Shown: positions 33,860 to 46,500, counted from the first letter of the stretch. The stretch: DNA of 64,000 nucleotides from Paramacrobiotus richtersi (GCA_034698045.1 JAQGAU010000008.1:1-64000), one strand, 5' to 3'. The notes: generated by a model not told the origin, from the sequence alone. Translations and numbers: made by a program.

Positions 33860-35909
33860 ATGTTTGTGCTTCACGTGAGCACTTGGATCCTGGATATGGT
33901 GGCTCGGTTGCCCCTCGCGCTGTTTATTGACTACGTAATCGGACCGGCATGGGTGTGGCCATCGCTTCCAAGTTCCATAAATGATTCCATTATGCGACTG
34001 AAATACCTGAATCCCTCCAGTATGACCCCACCTCCCGGAACACCCACGTTTCTCGAGTTCGTTAACACTCTTGGACTTCGCTTATTCATGGCAAGCGGTA
34101 GGGATCATCGACGTGTACGGGGACTGCTAGACTGGCCAGAATAATCACAGCGCACTCCATTTTGCAGCTGTCCTGATGACATGGCTCATCATCCGCTGTT
34201 ATCCCACGGGGCAGATGGTACTGTGGGCCCTCTGGATAGAAACGTTTGGATTATTTATCGGAGTATTGGGCCTTAATATATTGACCATATTTACGACGGT
34301 GCTCTGGTGGATCCCCATTTATCTGGTTGTTCAGCTCTTTCATTCATGGATGTCGTACAATCTCCGGCAGTTGCGGATGTTGGAAACATTGGCAGTTCCA
34401 AATGCGGGACGTCTTTACGGGTTACCGGTTGTTGGAGATGGAGTCTTGATGTTCTTCTGGCCAAAAATGCCCGCTGTGATTGGTGCGGTGCAGATCTTCT
34501 GGTATCCTGTGGCGGACGACCAGTGGCGTTTGAGTTTCTTCGTGACTCTCATTTCGGTAGCGGCATGCCCGGCGTTTTACTATTTAATGGGAGCCTTCAT
34601 TTGGAGGGTATATTCAAGCTGTGTCGTCATGAGACTCCGATATCGTGGGAGCATCAGATCCGCCTCTATCAGCTCGTATTATCTCGCATTTGAAAGCTTG
34701 CTTTGGCAGACTGTTGGAGAAGACCCCGTTAATCGAGTGTACGCCTTGACTCTGGTCTCGAAGATTGCTGTTCGCTTTACCTTGCAATTTTACGGTAATG
34801 GATTCTTTCCCGCGATTCAAGATGTTGTTCCCAACATAGTGGACAGTATTGTCAACTCGTGGATCACGATATTTGGAGCATGCTGGATCGCTTCGTCAGT
34901 GTATTTTTATGCGATGGAGCACTGGGTCCAAGGCATGCAGTTTTCGCTGTCAGATGCCGGTTCGCGAGAACTCGATGTAATGAAGTATGACCTTTGCGGT
35001 TATCTGATAATATTCTGTTCCCTGGCCACTTTAACAACTTATCCCGTAACACAAACCCATATAATACGGTTATGCCTGTTCTTCGCCCTGTTTCCCTTAT
35101 CGAAGCTCGCACTGTACGCATTGGGCCACAGTCAGAATGCTGCCCTTGATGAAATCGATGACCGGATCTTATACATTCGGGCTGTCACCGATGGTGCCCT
35201 GGCGCCTTTACTATTGGCAGTCTTTCTTGCCGGCAGAATATGGCAAGCTCCTCCCAAACTTCGGGATTTCTTCAGTGCCAACTGGTTTAAGGACAAGTCC
35301 GTAATGTTCAGTGCAGATTTCGAAGTGTGGATGCACGGCGAAACGGCCATGGCAGTGATGGATCTTTCGGTGTTGCTGCTTGTTATTACGATTAGCACCA
35401 TCGCCAGCTATGTGCACCTTATCAAAAAACGTCCGCCTAAAGTGTGGCATATCATATTACAGAAGACGGACTGGTGTGCAAATCTATGGAAGCTGGGTAT
35501 TCGGGAAACCCTGGCGATTGCACTACATAGCGTGGTACTGACACTGCTGTGGGAGGATCGGGTGGATATGATCTTTCTGAGCATGATCTATTTGTCGCGG
35601 ATGATGGATGCTATGATAGCACTGCACCATACGATTGCGCATGGTTTGAGCGGACAAATATTCTGCTGGTCAAAATGCATTATCCATGCACTGAGGTCGC
35701 CGGACGAAGCAACCTTCGCTGCGTGGAATGATTTTTGTAGCATCTGTCGTTTGGAGGAAACTGACCGGTTGAGCATCTGTACTCTACCGTGTGGGCATTA
35801 TTTCCATAGAGAATGTATTGAAGAGTGGCTTAAACGCCAGATGAAGTGTCCCATGTGCATGCGGAAAATCTGGTTTGATAACGGGGAAGTGAAGATGGAT
35901 AAAGCATAG
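33860..35909 (+). CDS. TRC8/RNF139-type multi-pass RING-H2 E3 ligase
   Basis: Exons 33860-34097 and 34168-35909 (phase 1) encode 659 residues, close to the 664 of human RNF139. About a dozen hydrophobic segments span residues 1-600, followed by a C-terminal RING-H2: CSIC, 'LPCGHYFHRECIEEWL', CPMC, with the C-x2-C / C-x-H-x2-H-x2-C / C-x2-C spacing complete. The family (RNF139, RNF145) consists of ER membrane ubiquitin ligases in sterol homeostasis and ER-associated degradation. RNF139 versus RNF145 was not resolved. The short tail after the RING ends 'EVKMDKA'. No missing metal ligand was seen. Confidence 0.88.
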
Positions 35910-37064
35910 CACATGCAGTGCTTGTTCCCAAAGGACAATACTGGATTCTGAATATTGTAGTGTTGTCTTTAACCAGTCTGCTCAAAATGGATAACCTAAT
36001 CCAGCCGTGCCAGGTCGATCCCTTCGAAAGATGGTAAGATCCATCGGCAAAAAATTCCAAATAGTTTTGCCATCGCGGAATTTTACATCGAGTTGCATAA
36101 TCTAACACCTGCTGAGAGGATTTCTATAACGTTAGTGGCGTATTTCTTTATTACATAGATGCCTTCGGAGTTTTTTTGTGCTCAGCATATATGTGCTTTG
36201 GGATGCTTATGTTAGTCTTGCTTTTCGGTGCTTATGCATGTCATAGTATTATAAATTATTCCTATTCTCATTCGATCACCTCCATGTCAACAGCAAATTA
36301 ATGTTTTGTGAAGTGGTGCAATCTATGAATTCAAAAGGAAAACAGAAAATACAGAAAACAAATTTAAAGAATAAGACAAGGACAAACGCCACTTCTCGGC
36401 TTATAAGTATGCATGGTCATTTATACGGGCAACTAGCATCGCGACCGGCAACAATGCCCTTTAGGAATGTCTCCCTCCCGTGTCCCTTCCTTACCCATTT
36501 ACTTCAGCTCGCAAAACTGTCACAGAACCGGACGTGCATTGCCGACCACTTTTGCGCGCTTCCTGTTCCGGGTGCCTAGGGGATATTCTTTCCGGTCACA
36601 AATAGTGTTTATGCCACTTCTACGTCGAATCGCGCATCAACTCCGAGCTCCACATATACAACAAAACTCAGCCAGAGCATAGTTCGGTCTTTGCGGTCTA
36701 AGCGCTACGAACTCAAAAGACGGTTTACAATTTACGCACGATAGCAGAACTTACAGTAAGCTGGGTTTTCAGGCAGGGAAAGTAGGTGACACCAAGGTTA
36801 AACCGTCAAGGCACAACTGTTATCAGCTGTTGTGTCAAGATGCATGCAGCCGCACGACATTTCGTATATGAAATAAGTATTATTATGCCAGTACGTGACA
36901 ACGTTGTGCTATTTACATTAGAAAACTGCAGTTCCCCCAACAAAAGTACTATAAAGGTATTCCCCGCTTTTGTCTTATTGTTATATCTATCGAATTGCTG
37001 CAATATCTGAATTTAGAATGAGATTTAAGCATGTGATATTCTCCTACCGTACTAGACTGAATGA
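35910..37064. other. Gene-free or unresolved region upstream of the GT92-like gene
   Basis: About 1.15 kb. The 5' exon(s) of the downstream glycosyltransferase should lie here, but no ATG-plus-membrane-anchor exon with matching phase could be fixed. Frames at 36301-36579 and 36786-37010 are candidates without support. Confidence 0.45.
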
Positions 37065-38219
37065 TGCACTAAGAACTTCTTGGCTAACCTGTGTAGTTTT
37101 CTTCAAATTCCTGACGTATGTCCCTACTTGTGCGACGGAGGTCTCCAGTACTACATCCCCAAACCGAAATACTTCTTAACAGCTTGTGCAATGATTCAAA
37201 ACGAAATGAATGTTCTTCTTGAATGGATCGAATTCCATCGCATTCAGGGAGTAGGTCACTTCGTCTTTCTAGATGATGAAAGCACCGACGATGTTTACCT
37301 TCTTCCGCGTTTGTACACCAAGCTTGGTTATCCTGATTTGGTAGAAGTTATTCCGCAAGACTTTCGTAGACGCCAGAAGCCATCATCCCATTCCTACAGC
37401 GACTACATAGATGGACAAATGCAGGGACTGAACCATTGCAACACCCGACTGGCTGGAATGACTGAATGGCTTTTGGTGTCGGACGTGGATGAGTTCATGT
37501 TCTCACATAGATATCACACTATCGCTAACTTTATTCGCAATCAGACCAGTAGTAATATTAGCCAAATCGGTGTGGAAGTCATTCGCTTTGGCACCAACGG
37601 CATCCAGAACGAGAATCGGGTCAGATTATCATTAGATCCGTATAACGAAGAGATAACGCTTCTTACCCAAGTATACAACGGACAAGTACTATTAACTTCA
37701 CGAAACTCTAAGCGTGGACCATTCCCCAAGCTTGATTCGGATTACGAACAACGGTATAATGAAACGTGTGCCCGGACGACCAATCCCAGTGACTGCCAAC
37801 ACGCACTTGGAAAGAGCATTTGGCGGCCGGACAAGTGTGCACTGGCCGGCGTGCACTGGTGCGAAAGAGGTCTGGTTGGAGAAATGAGACATCCTACGTT
37901 GGAAGACCTGCGGATAAACCATTACGCTTTCCGTTCGAAGGAGCATGTGGAAAAACAGCCTAAACATCAAATGGGATCTACCAAGAATCGGGTGTATAAG
38001 GCCTTTGATACAGTCTGGTTCTCGAGTGTAGAGGACAACTCCACTAAGCGGTACCATGCGGAACTGGTTTCCCGCTTGGATTCCGTTCCAAGTGTGACTG
38101 TGTTCCATACCAGAATCGGCAATTCCGAATGGCGGTGGCCAGATCGACCGATGGGAACAGAGTTGCAGAATACGATAATTGGGCAGCCTGTTATGCATGT
38201 CTCATTAGTGCAACTGTGA
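37065..38219 (+). CDS. GT92-like glycosyltransferase (5' end unresolved)
   Basis: One long open frame, read here from 37065, the first in-frame codon after a stop, to the stop at 38217-38219. The first in-frame ATG is at 37192, already inside the domain, so an upstream exon is expected. Family motifs: 'YFLTACAMIQNEMNVLLEW' then 'IEFHRIQGVGHFVFLDDES', the GT-A entry typical of GT92 (DUF23); the metal-binding 'LLVSDVDEFMF'; and 'INHYAFRSKEHVEKQ' near the end. GT92 enzymes are Golgi type II membrane proteins that add galactose to N-glycan or mucin-type cores; the acceptor here is unknown. A missing membrane anchor would sit in the unresolved 5' exon. An unanchored secreted form cannot be excluded. 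Confidence 0.8.
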   Translation, partial: CTKNFLANLCSFLQIPDVCPYLCDGGLQYYIPKPKYFLTACAMIQNEMNVLLEWIEFHRIQGVGHFVFLDDESTDDVYLLPRLYTKLGYPDLVEVIPQDFRRRQKPSSHSYSDYIDGQMQGLNHCNTRLAGMTEWLLVSDVDEFMFSHRYHTIANFIRNQTSSNISQIGVEVIRFGTNGIQNENRVRLSLDPYNEEITLLTQVYNGQVLLTSRNSKRGPFPKLDSDYEQRYNETCARTTNPSDCQHALGKSIWRPDKCALAGVHWCERGLVGEMRHPTLEDLRINHYAFRSKEHVEKQPKHQMGSTKNRVYKAFDTVWFSSVEDNSTKRYHAELVSRLDSVPSVTVFHTRIGNSEWRWPDRPMGTELQNTIIGQPVMHVSLVQL

Positions 38220-38743
38220 TCATTTTATGGAAGTTCAGAGTTAGGAAACTTTTAGTACCGAAGGCCGAAATACTAGCGGAAACGTAAGCGTCTTGTGGTG
38301 ACCCGCCGTGGATTGTGCTCCGTGTGCATAAGGAGCTCCACAGCCTTTAGCGTTGTCTCGGTAATGTTTGCCCTTTTTTTGCTAAACATTACGTGATGCA
38401 TATTTCACGAAAAGCGACACAGTTCTGCTACATTGTTTAACAAAGGATTGCACCTGACTTTGACCCGAGTGTCTTGCAACGGTTTCTTACGTGACGGATT
38501 ACAAGACAGAGCCGGTACTAAATAGACAGCAAACCAGACAGCACAGGGCTCGTAATTAAGTAAGAATGCTTTCTACAACATTACAGTATATTTCGTTGTG
38601 CTGTACAATAATTATACATTCGTCTGAAAAGATCATGTTTTTTTTGGTGCCACGTTAACCAGTACAATGAGTACATCATGCACTGTACATGTAACGAGAA
38701 ATGCAGCTTAATTAACGGGTAATATACGGTTGTTGACCTGTGG
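38220..38743. other. Convergent spacer between GT92-like and PDI genes
   Basis: About 520 bp between 3' ends of two convergent genes, presumably both 3' UTRs. Nothing else seen. Confidence 0.5.
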
Positions 38744-40513
38744 TCAAAGTTCGCTCTTTTTCGGCCCGCCTGTTTCATTCTTCTGCCCGCCCATTTGACC
38801 GCGATGTTTCACAAACTCAGAAAGCCGCTTGTAGGTCTGCTGACCTTCGTACAGTATCGGGGCTTTGTCTTCCTTACGGTACAGGTATATTGTCGGAAAA
38901 CTTGTTATTTTGACGTCGTCTATGTCATTTTCGGTCACATCCATCTTGGCAATAATGACTCTGTCATCCTTCTGAAGTTGCTCTGCTAGATAGGCATAGA
39001 TCGGCTCTAGCGCTTGGCAAGCTCCGCAGTACGGCGAGTAGAATTCCACCAGGACATCCTTGCCCGAGTCCTTTATGACCTTTTCAAAATTAGCCCGAGT
39101 AAGCACTTTTACCGGTTTTTTGTCCCAATTTTTCGGTAGATTTTGACTCTTCTTATATTCAAGAATTTTCCCATCAAGAACATCGAGAATAAATTTCCGT
39201 ACGCTGTCCGACGTCGTGGCGTTGTCTACACTTAGCTGAAACCGCAGCCACTGGTCCGCTTCAGATGCTCCGGTCTGAAACACCCTAACCGCCGTGCTTT
39301 CGCGATCGGCTTTGATCCCCAGCTTATTAGCCAGAAAAACGTGCGTCTTGTTCTTGGGTGATTCGCTGAATATGAATCGAAGAGTTGTGTTGAACTCAGG
39401 TGCTAATTTTTTTGCCGCCCGTTTTATCTTCTTGTATATCACGTCGTCCGGTTTGCCGGTAAAGAAGAAAAACTTTCGAATTTTGCCGCTCATCAAGGTC
39501 CTTGCATTGGAATCTTTAATCTCGGAGACTGGATCAATGGAGGTTTCTCGAATGAATTCGGCCAGCTGGCTACTGTTGTACAGGTCGCCGGTATATAGAA
39601 TAGCAGCCTTGCGACCATTAACCACCGCAACAAGGTCTTCCGCTTGATCAATATCACGCAGCGCATCAGGACCGGCCATTCCGAAAAAGACACCGTCGAC
39701 CATTCTTGCCGCTTTTTCGAACGCCGCACTGGAAGAAGAACACGTTAATAAAGAATGTCAGCTAGACAACAAACAGTTGACAAACCTGTTGCCTGTTGGA
39801 AACGAGCCAATGGCTCGCCAGCCGGGAATACTATGCACCGCCTTCTGTTCCTCCACTGTATTCAGAAGAGATACCGGGTTTACGGCTCGCTTGGCAAACT
39901 CGTACATCGCATCACTCGAATGTTCACCAGAATAATTGATCACAAACTCCCCCTCGTGGAAATACTTGATTGTGGGAAACGCTTTGACGCCGTGTTTGTC
40001 TGACAATTCCTTATTAGCTGTAGCGTCAACTTTGGCCAGAATAGCATTGATCTCCATATCCCGTAATTTGCTAGCGGTTTGTGCGTAAAGCGGGGCCAGC
40101 TTTTTGCAGTGGCCACACCATGGTGCGTAGAATTCGATAAGAATGTCGGGAAAAGTGGAAACCGCGATTTCGAAATTCGTGCCGTTTAGAATCAATATGC
40201 CTTTCTCCTGAGGAATTTGCTCTAGCAGCTGACTGATGGCAGTTTTCTGCTTTTCTTGCGCCAGGTAAACCTCCGCTTCTTTTCTAGCTGCGCTTTTCGG
40301 TCTTTTGGATGGGCTGGCTGTATCGTCAACGGCAGAAACTTCATCACTGGCATCGTCGCTGTCCGCCGTTTTCTCCTTTAAAGCATCAGCAGAGCAACCG
40401 GTTCGCTGCGGAGATACCTCGCTCTCCACCGTTATGCCGTCGTCTTCACTATTGTCATGAGCATGGGAAATGACTAGCGATGATAACAACACCAAAACTA
40501 TCCACCAGTTCAT
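38744..40513 (-). CDS. Protein disulfide isomerase with unequal active sites
   Basis: Exons 39786-40513 and 38744-39728 (phase 2) encode 570 residues. Signal peptide MNWWIVLVLLSSLVISHA, an acidic Ser/Asp-rich stretch to about residue 85, then a-b-b'-a' thioredoxin modules. The first active site is 'APWCGHCKKL' (Cys133/Cys136), the standard PDI site; the second is 'SPYCGACQAL' (Cys477/Cys480), with Trp to Tyr before the first Cys and CGAC in place of CGHC. The C-terminus is Gly/Lys-rich and ends in KSEL, a recognised KDEL variant, so ER lumen residence is expected. Length fits PDIA1/PDIA4-like proteins apart from the acidic extension. Replacement of the active-site His should lower the redox potential of the a' site; that is inferred. 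Confidence 0.9.
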
Positions 40514-41490
40514 CTTCAGGATTCTGCAGAAACTGCGGGATCCACCGCGAAATATGTCACGATTTGTTGTACACGTTTTCGTTTAGGAAATACTACTTTA
40601 AAGTCCGCTGCGTATGATCATTCTTGGCATGTGACCAATCTCTTGATCGCTTTGAATTATTGCTTTTTAGTCCGAAGATTGGACGATGAGATTTACAGCC
40701 CAAGCGAGTGACCTTTGTCCTTGCATCCTGTACTATGACAACCGAATATATTAAGTTGTTGGTTTCCTGTTTTGCTCTATCTCGCCGTATATTTCTGGCA
40801 CACATTCGATAGTTGTTGCGGATTTCGGTGGGTTTTGGACCTTTTAACAGTTATTTGTACACGTCGTGGTCTCGGTTTAGATTGTTCGGCTGCTGTCGAA
40901 TTAAAGGGCAGAATGCATGTCGCTGGTAAAGATAACACTGAAAAAAATTGTTGTTTAAGAATCTTGAACTCAAAGATGTTTTGCTTTTGTGCAGGCATGG
41001 ATGATTCAGTAGAAAAATTTTGCCGATTTTAAATCAGCTTGTTCGGCCTACGCTATTTCCAACGATTTGTGGTTAATATGGCTTTCTGTAGAGCTCTGCG
41101 GTTGTCGTTTGACTGTCCTCTTTTCTGTTCTCTTCAGGCAGGAAACCTAGTAAAGCGTTACCCTAGTTTGTTAGAACTTTAATGCAGATAGTTAAAGCAC
41201 ACCGTAAGGAACATGCGAGTCACTGATGTGCTCTGAAGAACTTTGTAATAGACTTGCTTTACGGAAAATGACACCGGCGATTGTCTGTTCAAAACGGAGT
41301 TTATCTAGTGATCATCTGTAGTATTATGTATCTCGCCGACCAAGTGAAATATCGCTATGCAACGTTAACTCTCGGGACTGAACCATGCACGAAAGCGTTA
41401 CGGTTTGTTTTTGCAGAAGAATGGTAATACCCCTTGCACGTTTGTAATTACTAATTACTCCATGCTTAAATTCTAAAGTGCGCTTTGGAA
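40514..41490. other. Divergent intergenic region, PDI to unassigned gene
   Basis: About 980 bp. The frames 40593-40805 (minus) and 40772-41032 (plus) overlap and lack domain or splice support. Probably the promoters of both flanking genes. Confidence 0.5.
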
Positions 41491-43154
41491 ATGCGCTCAA
41501 GCGCCAATGAAGTTCTATATAATGTGTCCGTTGATTGGTTTGGGGTGGACGAAATGACGGTGCAGCGTCAGATCGACTGCATTGAGCAGCAGTTAGGCGA
41601 AATCAACGCGGAAAAACTGCCCGGCCATATTCGCATGTATGTTCGTGGAACTGTGCCGGTGCGCTTTCTCTCCTGCTTATGTACGCGCAAAATCAAAATT
41701 TGCTTAAATCAGTCTGATTGTATGATCCAAGACCTTACACAAGTTGATAACGTGATAGCCGGATTCTGCCTTGTAGCTGCGTCAAATCGCTAAAAATTAT
41801 ATCGTTCTGTAAATCCGGTTTGTTCACATTTTAGGACGATCAAAAAGAAGCGGAAGATGTATCAATCGAAAAACGCCATGGACTGCGCCCGGTCAGTTTT
41901 CGCGGTTTTAATTACTTATCGTTTAGCTCCGCCACTCTGTGCTCCATTCGTAAAAAAGGCTCTGACGTCATATTTTATTAGGTCAAAGGGTCGAATAGCT
42001 CAGCGCATGAGCCATTCCCAGACGTCAGTACTAGCAGCCACCGGCCAGGACCCTTTCCGAAAGAAAGCCGAAGTACCCCTTCCACCAGTCCTCATCGCGG
42101 ATCCAAGACCTTGCTCAAACCATTGGGCACGACATCTCTAATCAGTCTGGAAAGCCGTTCACGTGAGTCCCATTATGATCGAGAACGCAATCTCTTCTCC
42201 GACTCCAACACATTCTATGGTGCGAATTTCGAGGACCAATTTGATACCGTCTATCATGGAGATGAAGGGCTGGATGTCAGTGGTGACGCGCCGAGGGTAC
42301 CGATCGAAAAACCATTAACGGCGAGGAAATCAAAGTCCCACGGAGCAAAGAGTCAGAAGAGCAGAGCGCGGGCGCCATCCGCTGGTCAGTCCAGCATGGC
42401 TTCATTGTGTGAAGATCTCTTCAATACACCCAGACGAAAACGATCGAATGTGAATAACGTGGATGATGACAAGGACGCACAGGGGCCACTTTCACATAAT
42501 TCCGCGAGAAATATCAGGAAAAGCGCAGAAGATCTAAAAGAACTAGATGGGATGCAGGACGATGACGATTGTGGCAGCGTTGGTAGTAACGACAGTGACG
42601 AGTCACTGTCCAATTTAACAAGTGCCGCTGCCGCGTCAGCGGATGTGAAGGCGTCCGATTCGCTCGTTTATCACCAGAAGAATCGCACAAAGACCAAGAA
42701 TCGATCAGGAACGCGGAAGCAGCGGAAAAAGCCATCAGCAGGTTTGTTTTTTGAATTTAAGCGATCTGTACGAAATTGGGTCGAGCCACACTGGACCCTG
42801 CGTAGTACACAGAGCGGGTTTTATTCCTACCTTTTTTGCCCCTTCTGTTTTGTGCCTAAGCAGTCGAAGTCTATAGCACAAATCGCGACAACAGTCAGAA
42901 TAAAATCATTTTGTAGGAATTAAAAAGCCCTTCTCCAGTAGCACTGTTTTCGGTATGCTTCGATCCGATTTCGGAAACCGGACAAAAGCAGCCGACAATG
43001 GTACATAACGTCTTGCATGTTTCTGAACTTCATTCCAGGATAATTTCTAAATCGAGCTTGTTTTCGAACCTTCTCCTATGGCAATCGACTATGTGCGTGG
43101 CTAATTTCACGTCTTTTTGCAGATCGTCCAGTAACAAAGAAACCCAGGAAATAA
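41491..43154 (+). CDS. Unassigned Ser-rich, basic, probably nuclear protein
   Basis: Exons 41491-41658, 41835-41891, 41982-42741, 42917-43000 and 43123-43154 join in phases 0, 0, 1 and 1 to give 366 residues. The consistency of five joins is the main evidence for the gene. The N-terminal about 55 residues are predicted helical ('QRQIDCIEQQLGEINAEKL'), then a long disordered region rich in Ser, Asp and Lys, with 'NTPRRKRSNVNNVDDD' and an Asp/Ser block 'MQDDDDCGSVGSNDSDES'. Toward the end come 'RTKTKNRSGTRKQRKKP', 'STVFGMLRSDFGN' and the terminal 'RPVTKKPRK', which look like nuclear localisation signals. I do not recognise the family. The pattern of a short helical N-terminus and disordered basic rest occurs in chromosome and centromere adaptors; no function is assigned. 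Confidence 0.65.
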
Positions 43155-43543
43155 CATTTTGGCGCAGCTCGACAATCCCTTGTAGTGTGCTAAGCTTGAG
43201 GCTGCAAGGAACATTGATAACCGAACTTTCTACATGCTAAAACGAAGACACCGATGTGCTAAAATGAGCGGGCTGTCAAACGTTCACCGTGCATTCGAAT
43301 TTGTAGTTAAATGTTGACATGCTATCGCTGATGCCGCGCTGCGCGGTTTCTTATTAAGGTCACTACAGGAACACTATGATGGTGAAACTATGTTATCTAC
43401 CAGCTGAGCTAAGTTTCCTTTTGTTTTCATCTTCTTTTTAGTTTGCACGCAGCTTTTTGTTCACCAACTATGCATACATAATAAAACATTCCAAAGTTAC
43501 CACGGTTATAGTGAATTCTCCACTTCTCTCATTATAGCAACCG
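43155..43543. other. Convergent spacer with a tRNA-like A-box
   Basis: About 390 bp between convergent genes. It contains a minus-strand segment resembling the 5' half of a tRNA (listed separately), otherwise nothing. Confidence 0.45.
43355..43418 (-). other. tRNA-like 5' half (A-box only)
   Basis: On the minus strand the sequence GGAAACTTAGCTCAGCTGG (43418 to 43400) fits a tRNA acceptor strand plus a consensus D-arm/A-box (TAGCTCAGCTGG). The D-stem 3' side is degenerate, and no T-arm (GGTTCGAATC-like) follows. It is best read as a tRNA-derived fragment or chance; not a working tRNA. Confidence 0.35.
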
Positions 43544-46500
43544 CTAACTAACACTCGGAGAAAACCCCAAATTCACGACTGCAATATTGGTATCCCTTGC
43601 TCGCGTGGTTTCTTGGCCGAGATACTCCGCACTTTTTGACGAAATCATTGTAAGAGCCAGCGTACTGTTTGGCGACGGTTTTGACTGCTGCGTTTTGTAT
43701 CCGCCACCATAGAAAATGGTTTTTTGGTAAGGTGGAAAATCCGGGCTGTGATACTTTGTTTTCCCATTCTCATAAAATATCTGCGAGTTGGACTGTTTGT
43801 CGCTGAGTTTTCTCAAGCGGAAGTACTGTGCTTTGTACTCTTCGATGTCCCGGATAAGTCGTTCATTCAGTAGTTTTTCCTCACTCCACATGGAATTATA
43901 CATGTTCACATCGGCAGTTAAACCCTGAAAATCGACAGTGTTAGCATTTTTGATACTGATTTACAGTGGGTGTCATTACAGTTTGTCACTTACTCTCATT
44001 TGTTTAGTTTTATCTTGCAGAGCCTTTTGCAAATGAATGACCTTTTCATAGATCTCTTGACTCGGTAGTCGAGCCATAATTGCCTTTAGTTCCACATATA
44101 AGTTTTCCTTTTCTTGTAGCATTCGTTCAATCTGTATGACTTCGTCGGTTTTCTTGATCAAGCGTCGCTGATACGTTTGTATTTTCAAGATGAGTTCATA
44201 GGTGCTTGGGTCATTCCCTTGCAGTGCTCGCCACCGATGAGCGTTGGCCGGAATACGCATCTCTTCTTCTAGAGTCTTACAGTGGTTCCTTTCAGAAAGC
44301 AAGTCTTTATTCAGTCGGTAAATCTCCGCCCGCATTTCCTCCATGGCTGATGAATTTCTGGCCATAATGCCCTTTTCTCGATTTAGCCTCTGAAAACGTT
44401 ACTTTTGTATTCACACACAGCATCATGTTATTGGGTTGTTGCAGATTAAAGTCTACGAATTAATTTTACCTGAAGTTCCAGTTTTAGAACTCGGATATCT
44501 TCCAAACGTGCCTTATACGCTCCTTCACCTTTTTCCATTATGGATTCCAAAATTTTCAGTTTTTCCGATAAGAGTATCAGCTCGTCATTCCTTCGAACGA
44601 CTTGTGTACCCAGAATGTCCCTTTCTCTAGTGATTCTTTGAACTTCTTTCAGCATCTGCTCCTTCTCTTGATCGGCATGCTTAATGATACGGACCAGTTT
44701 GATCTGCTCGGATTCCACATCACCCAGCTTTTTTTCAATGTCGTGCGTCTTTTTCTTGAGCAAGGTTAGCTCTGATCGTAGAGTGTTTCGCTCTGTCTCA
44801 AGGCGTTGTCTCTCCAAGTGCTCCTTAGCGATAGCCCCTTCTACTTTAGATATCTGATCGCGCAGCTGTTCCATCTGATCAGCCATGATCTTGATGCGTC
44901 GCTTGTATTTCTCGATTTCTTCGTTAGCGTCGCTGACGTTTTTACTTAAGATGTTACGTTCCGTCCGGATGGTCTCCAACTGATTCCGCATTGCTTGGGT
45001 TCTTGCGTCGGTTTCTTCGTTCTGACGCTTAAGATCGGCAATCTTACTGTCTTTGTCGTTGACGTTCTTCTGCATATCCAGAATATCTTCCTTTAGAGCG
45101 TTAATTGTCCCTACAAAATTCTCAGACTAGAAAGCACAGAAAATATTCTGTGAACTATACTTGTTTACCGGAATTTTTGACTCTCTCTTTTTCAAGATTG
45201 CCCAAAACTCTCCTGGATTTCTGCGCTTCCTGCTCGTATCTTTGTATTTCCAGTTCCAGTGCATGCTTCTCCATTTTGGCCGTTATGATCTGTGCTTCCA
45301 GCTTGTCGGCATCTGAACTGTGCCTGTCCAGATTCCTTTTAATGGCATCGCGTTCTCGCAGTAGATCTTCCATTGCTTTTCGATCCGCTATGGTTTGCAG
45401 GCGTTGGGCTTCAAGACGCTTTTCCAGTTCAATGGCCTGCTCCTTTAGAATTTCTCGATCAGATTCCAGCTGGGATTTAGCCTGGTCCAATGTTTGCACT
45501 TTACGGAGAACAGTTTCATTGGCTTTTGTCAGCTTGCTGTTCTCTACATGCAGACGATGCACTTCTGACTCGTGTAAATCTTGCTCTTGCTTGATCTTGA
45601 CGTTTTCTTTTCGGAGATCTTCTGTAACGTTTGATTGTGCCTCGTATTCCGTTTGGAGTTTCTTTTGTTTGGTTTCCATTGCTGAAAGATCGGCTTTCAT
45701 GCGATCAACGTCAACCTAGGTAATAGAAAGGTCATCACACGAAGCATGTCTGAAAGTCGCATAAAAGGGAATCGGAAATTTACTAGCTGGCAGCCTGTCA
45801 CACCCATACTCATATAATACTGAAGTATTATATAATACCTTTAATACTCATATAATACCTTTAATTCGCGTAGCTGTGTCCGTTGTTGAGCCATGGTTGT
45901 TTCTGCTCTGGCTAAGTCATCCGAAAGATTTGATTCCTCTTTTTTCGCATCGCTTACTTCTTGCTTAGCTTTCCTAAGTTCAATTTCCAGCTTCTCGCGG
46001 CGTCGTTCTTCCCGGCTACGTTCGTCTTTTTTGTCTGCTAGCTGCTCAGCAAGCTGCAAAAACAAGTTTACTAGTTGCCTTCTGAACTAAGCGGACAAGG
46101 TCACATAATTATTGACTTCGTGGGACGGTTATCGGAAAGAACTGGAACTTACCAAACATCTCTCAGCATTCGCATCCTGAAAATTTTTTTCAATCTCTCC
46201 AATTTTATTCTTGGTCTCGACCAGTTCCTGTTGGGCTTGCTCCAGCTTAGCAATATATTCATCACGCTCCTGGACCAGCTTGTCTTTGGTCCGCAGCAAC
46301 TCCTGTGCACTGAAACGTATGACGTTCATCTCGAAAAAGCAGTTTATCAACTGCACAGCCTACCTGTGTTCTTGGCCGGTGGCGAAATTGGCATTCTTCT
46401 CCACTAAGCGTGTCAGATTCCCAATCTCCATCTTCAGTGTTGTTATAGTTTCTCCCGCTTTGTCCTCTCGTTCATGAGCCTCATCCAACATTTTCCACGC

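Noticed and set aside
41491-41658. Borealin (chromosomal passenger complex) identity for the unassigned gene
   Set aside because: The N-terminal helix has a loose LP..IR.M resemblance, but the rest does not show Borealin signatures, so no symbol is given.
43355-43418. A functional tRNA gene
   Set aside because: No T-arm or complete D-stem follows the A-box.
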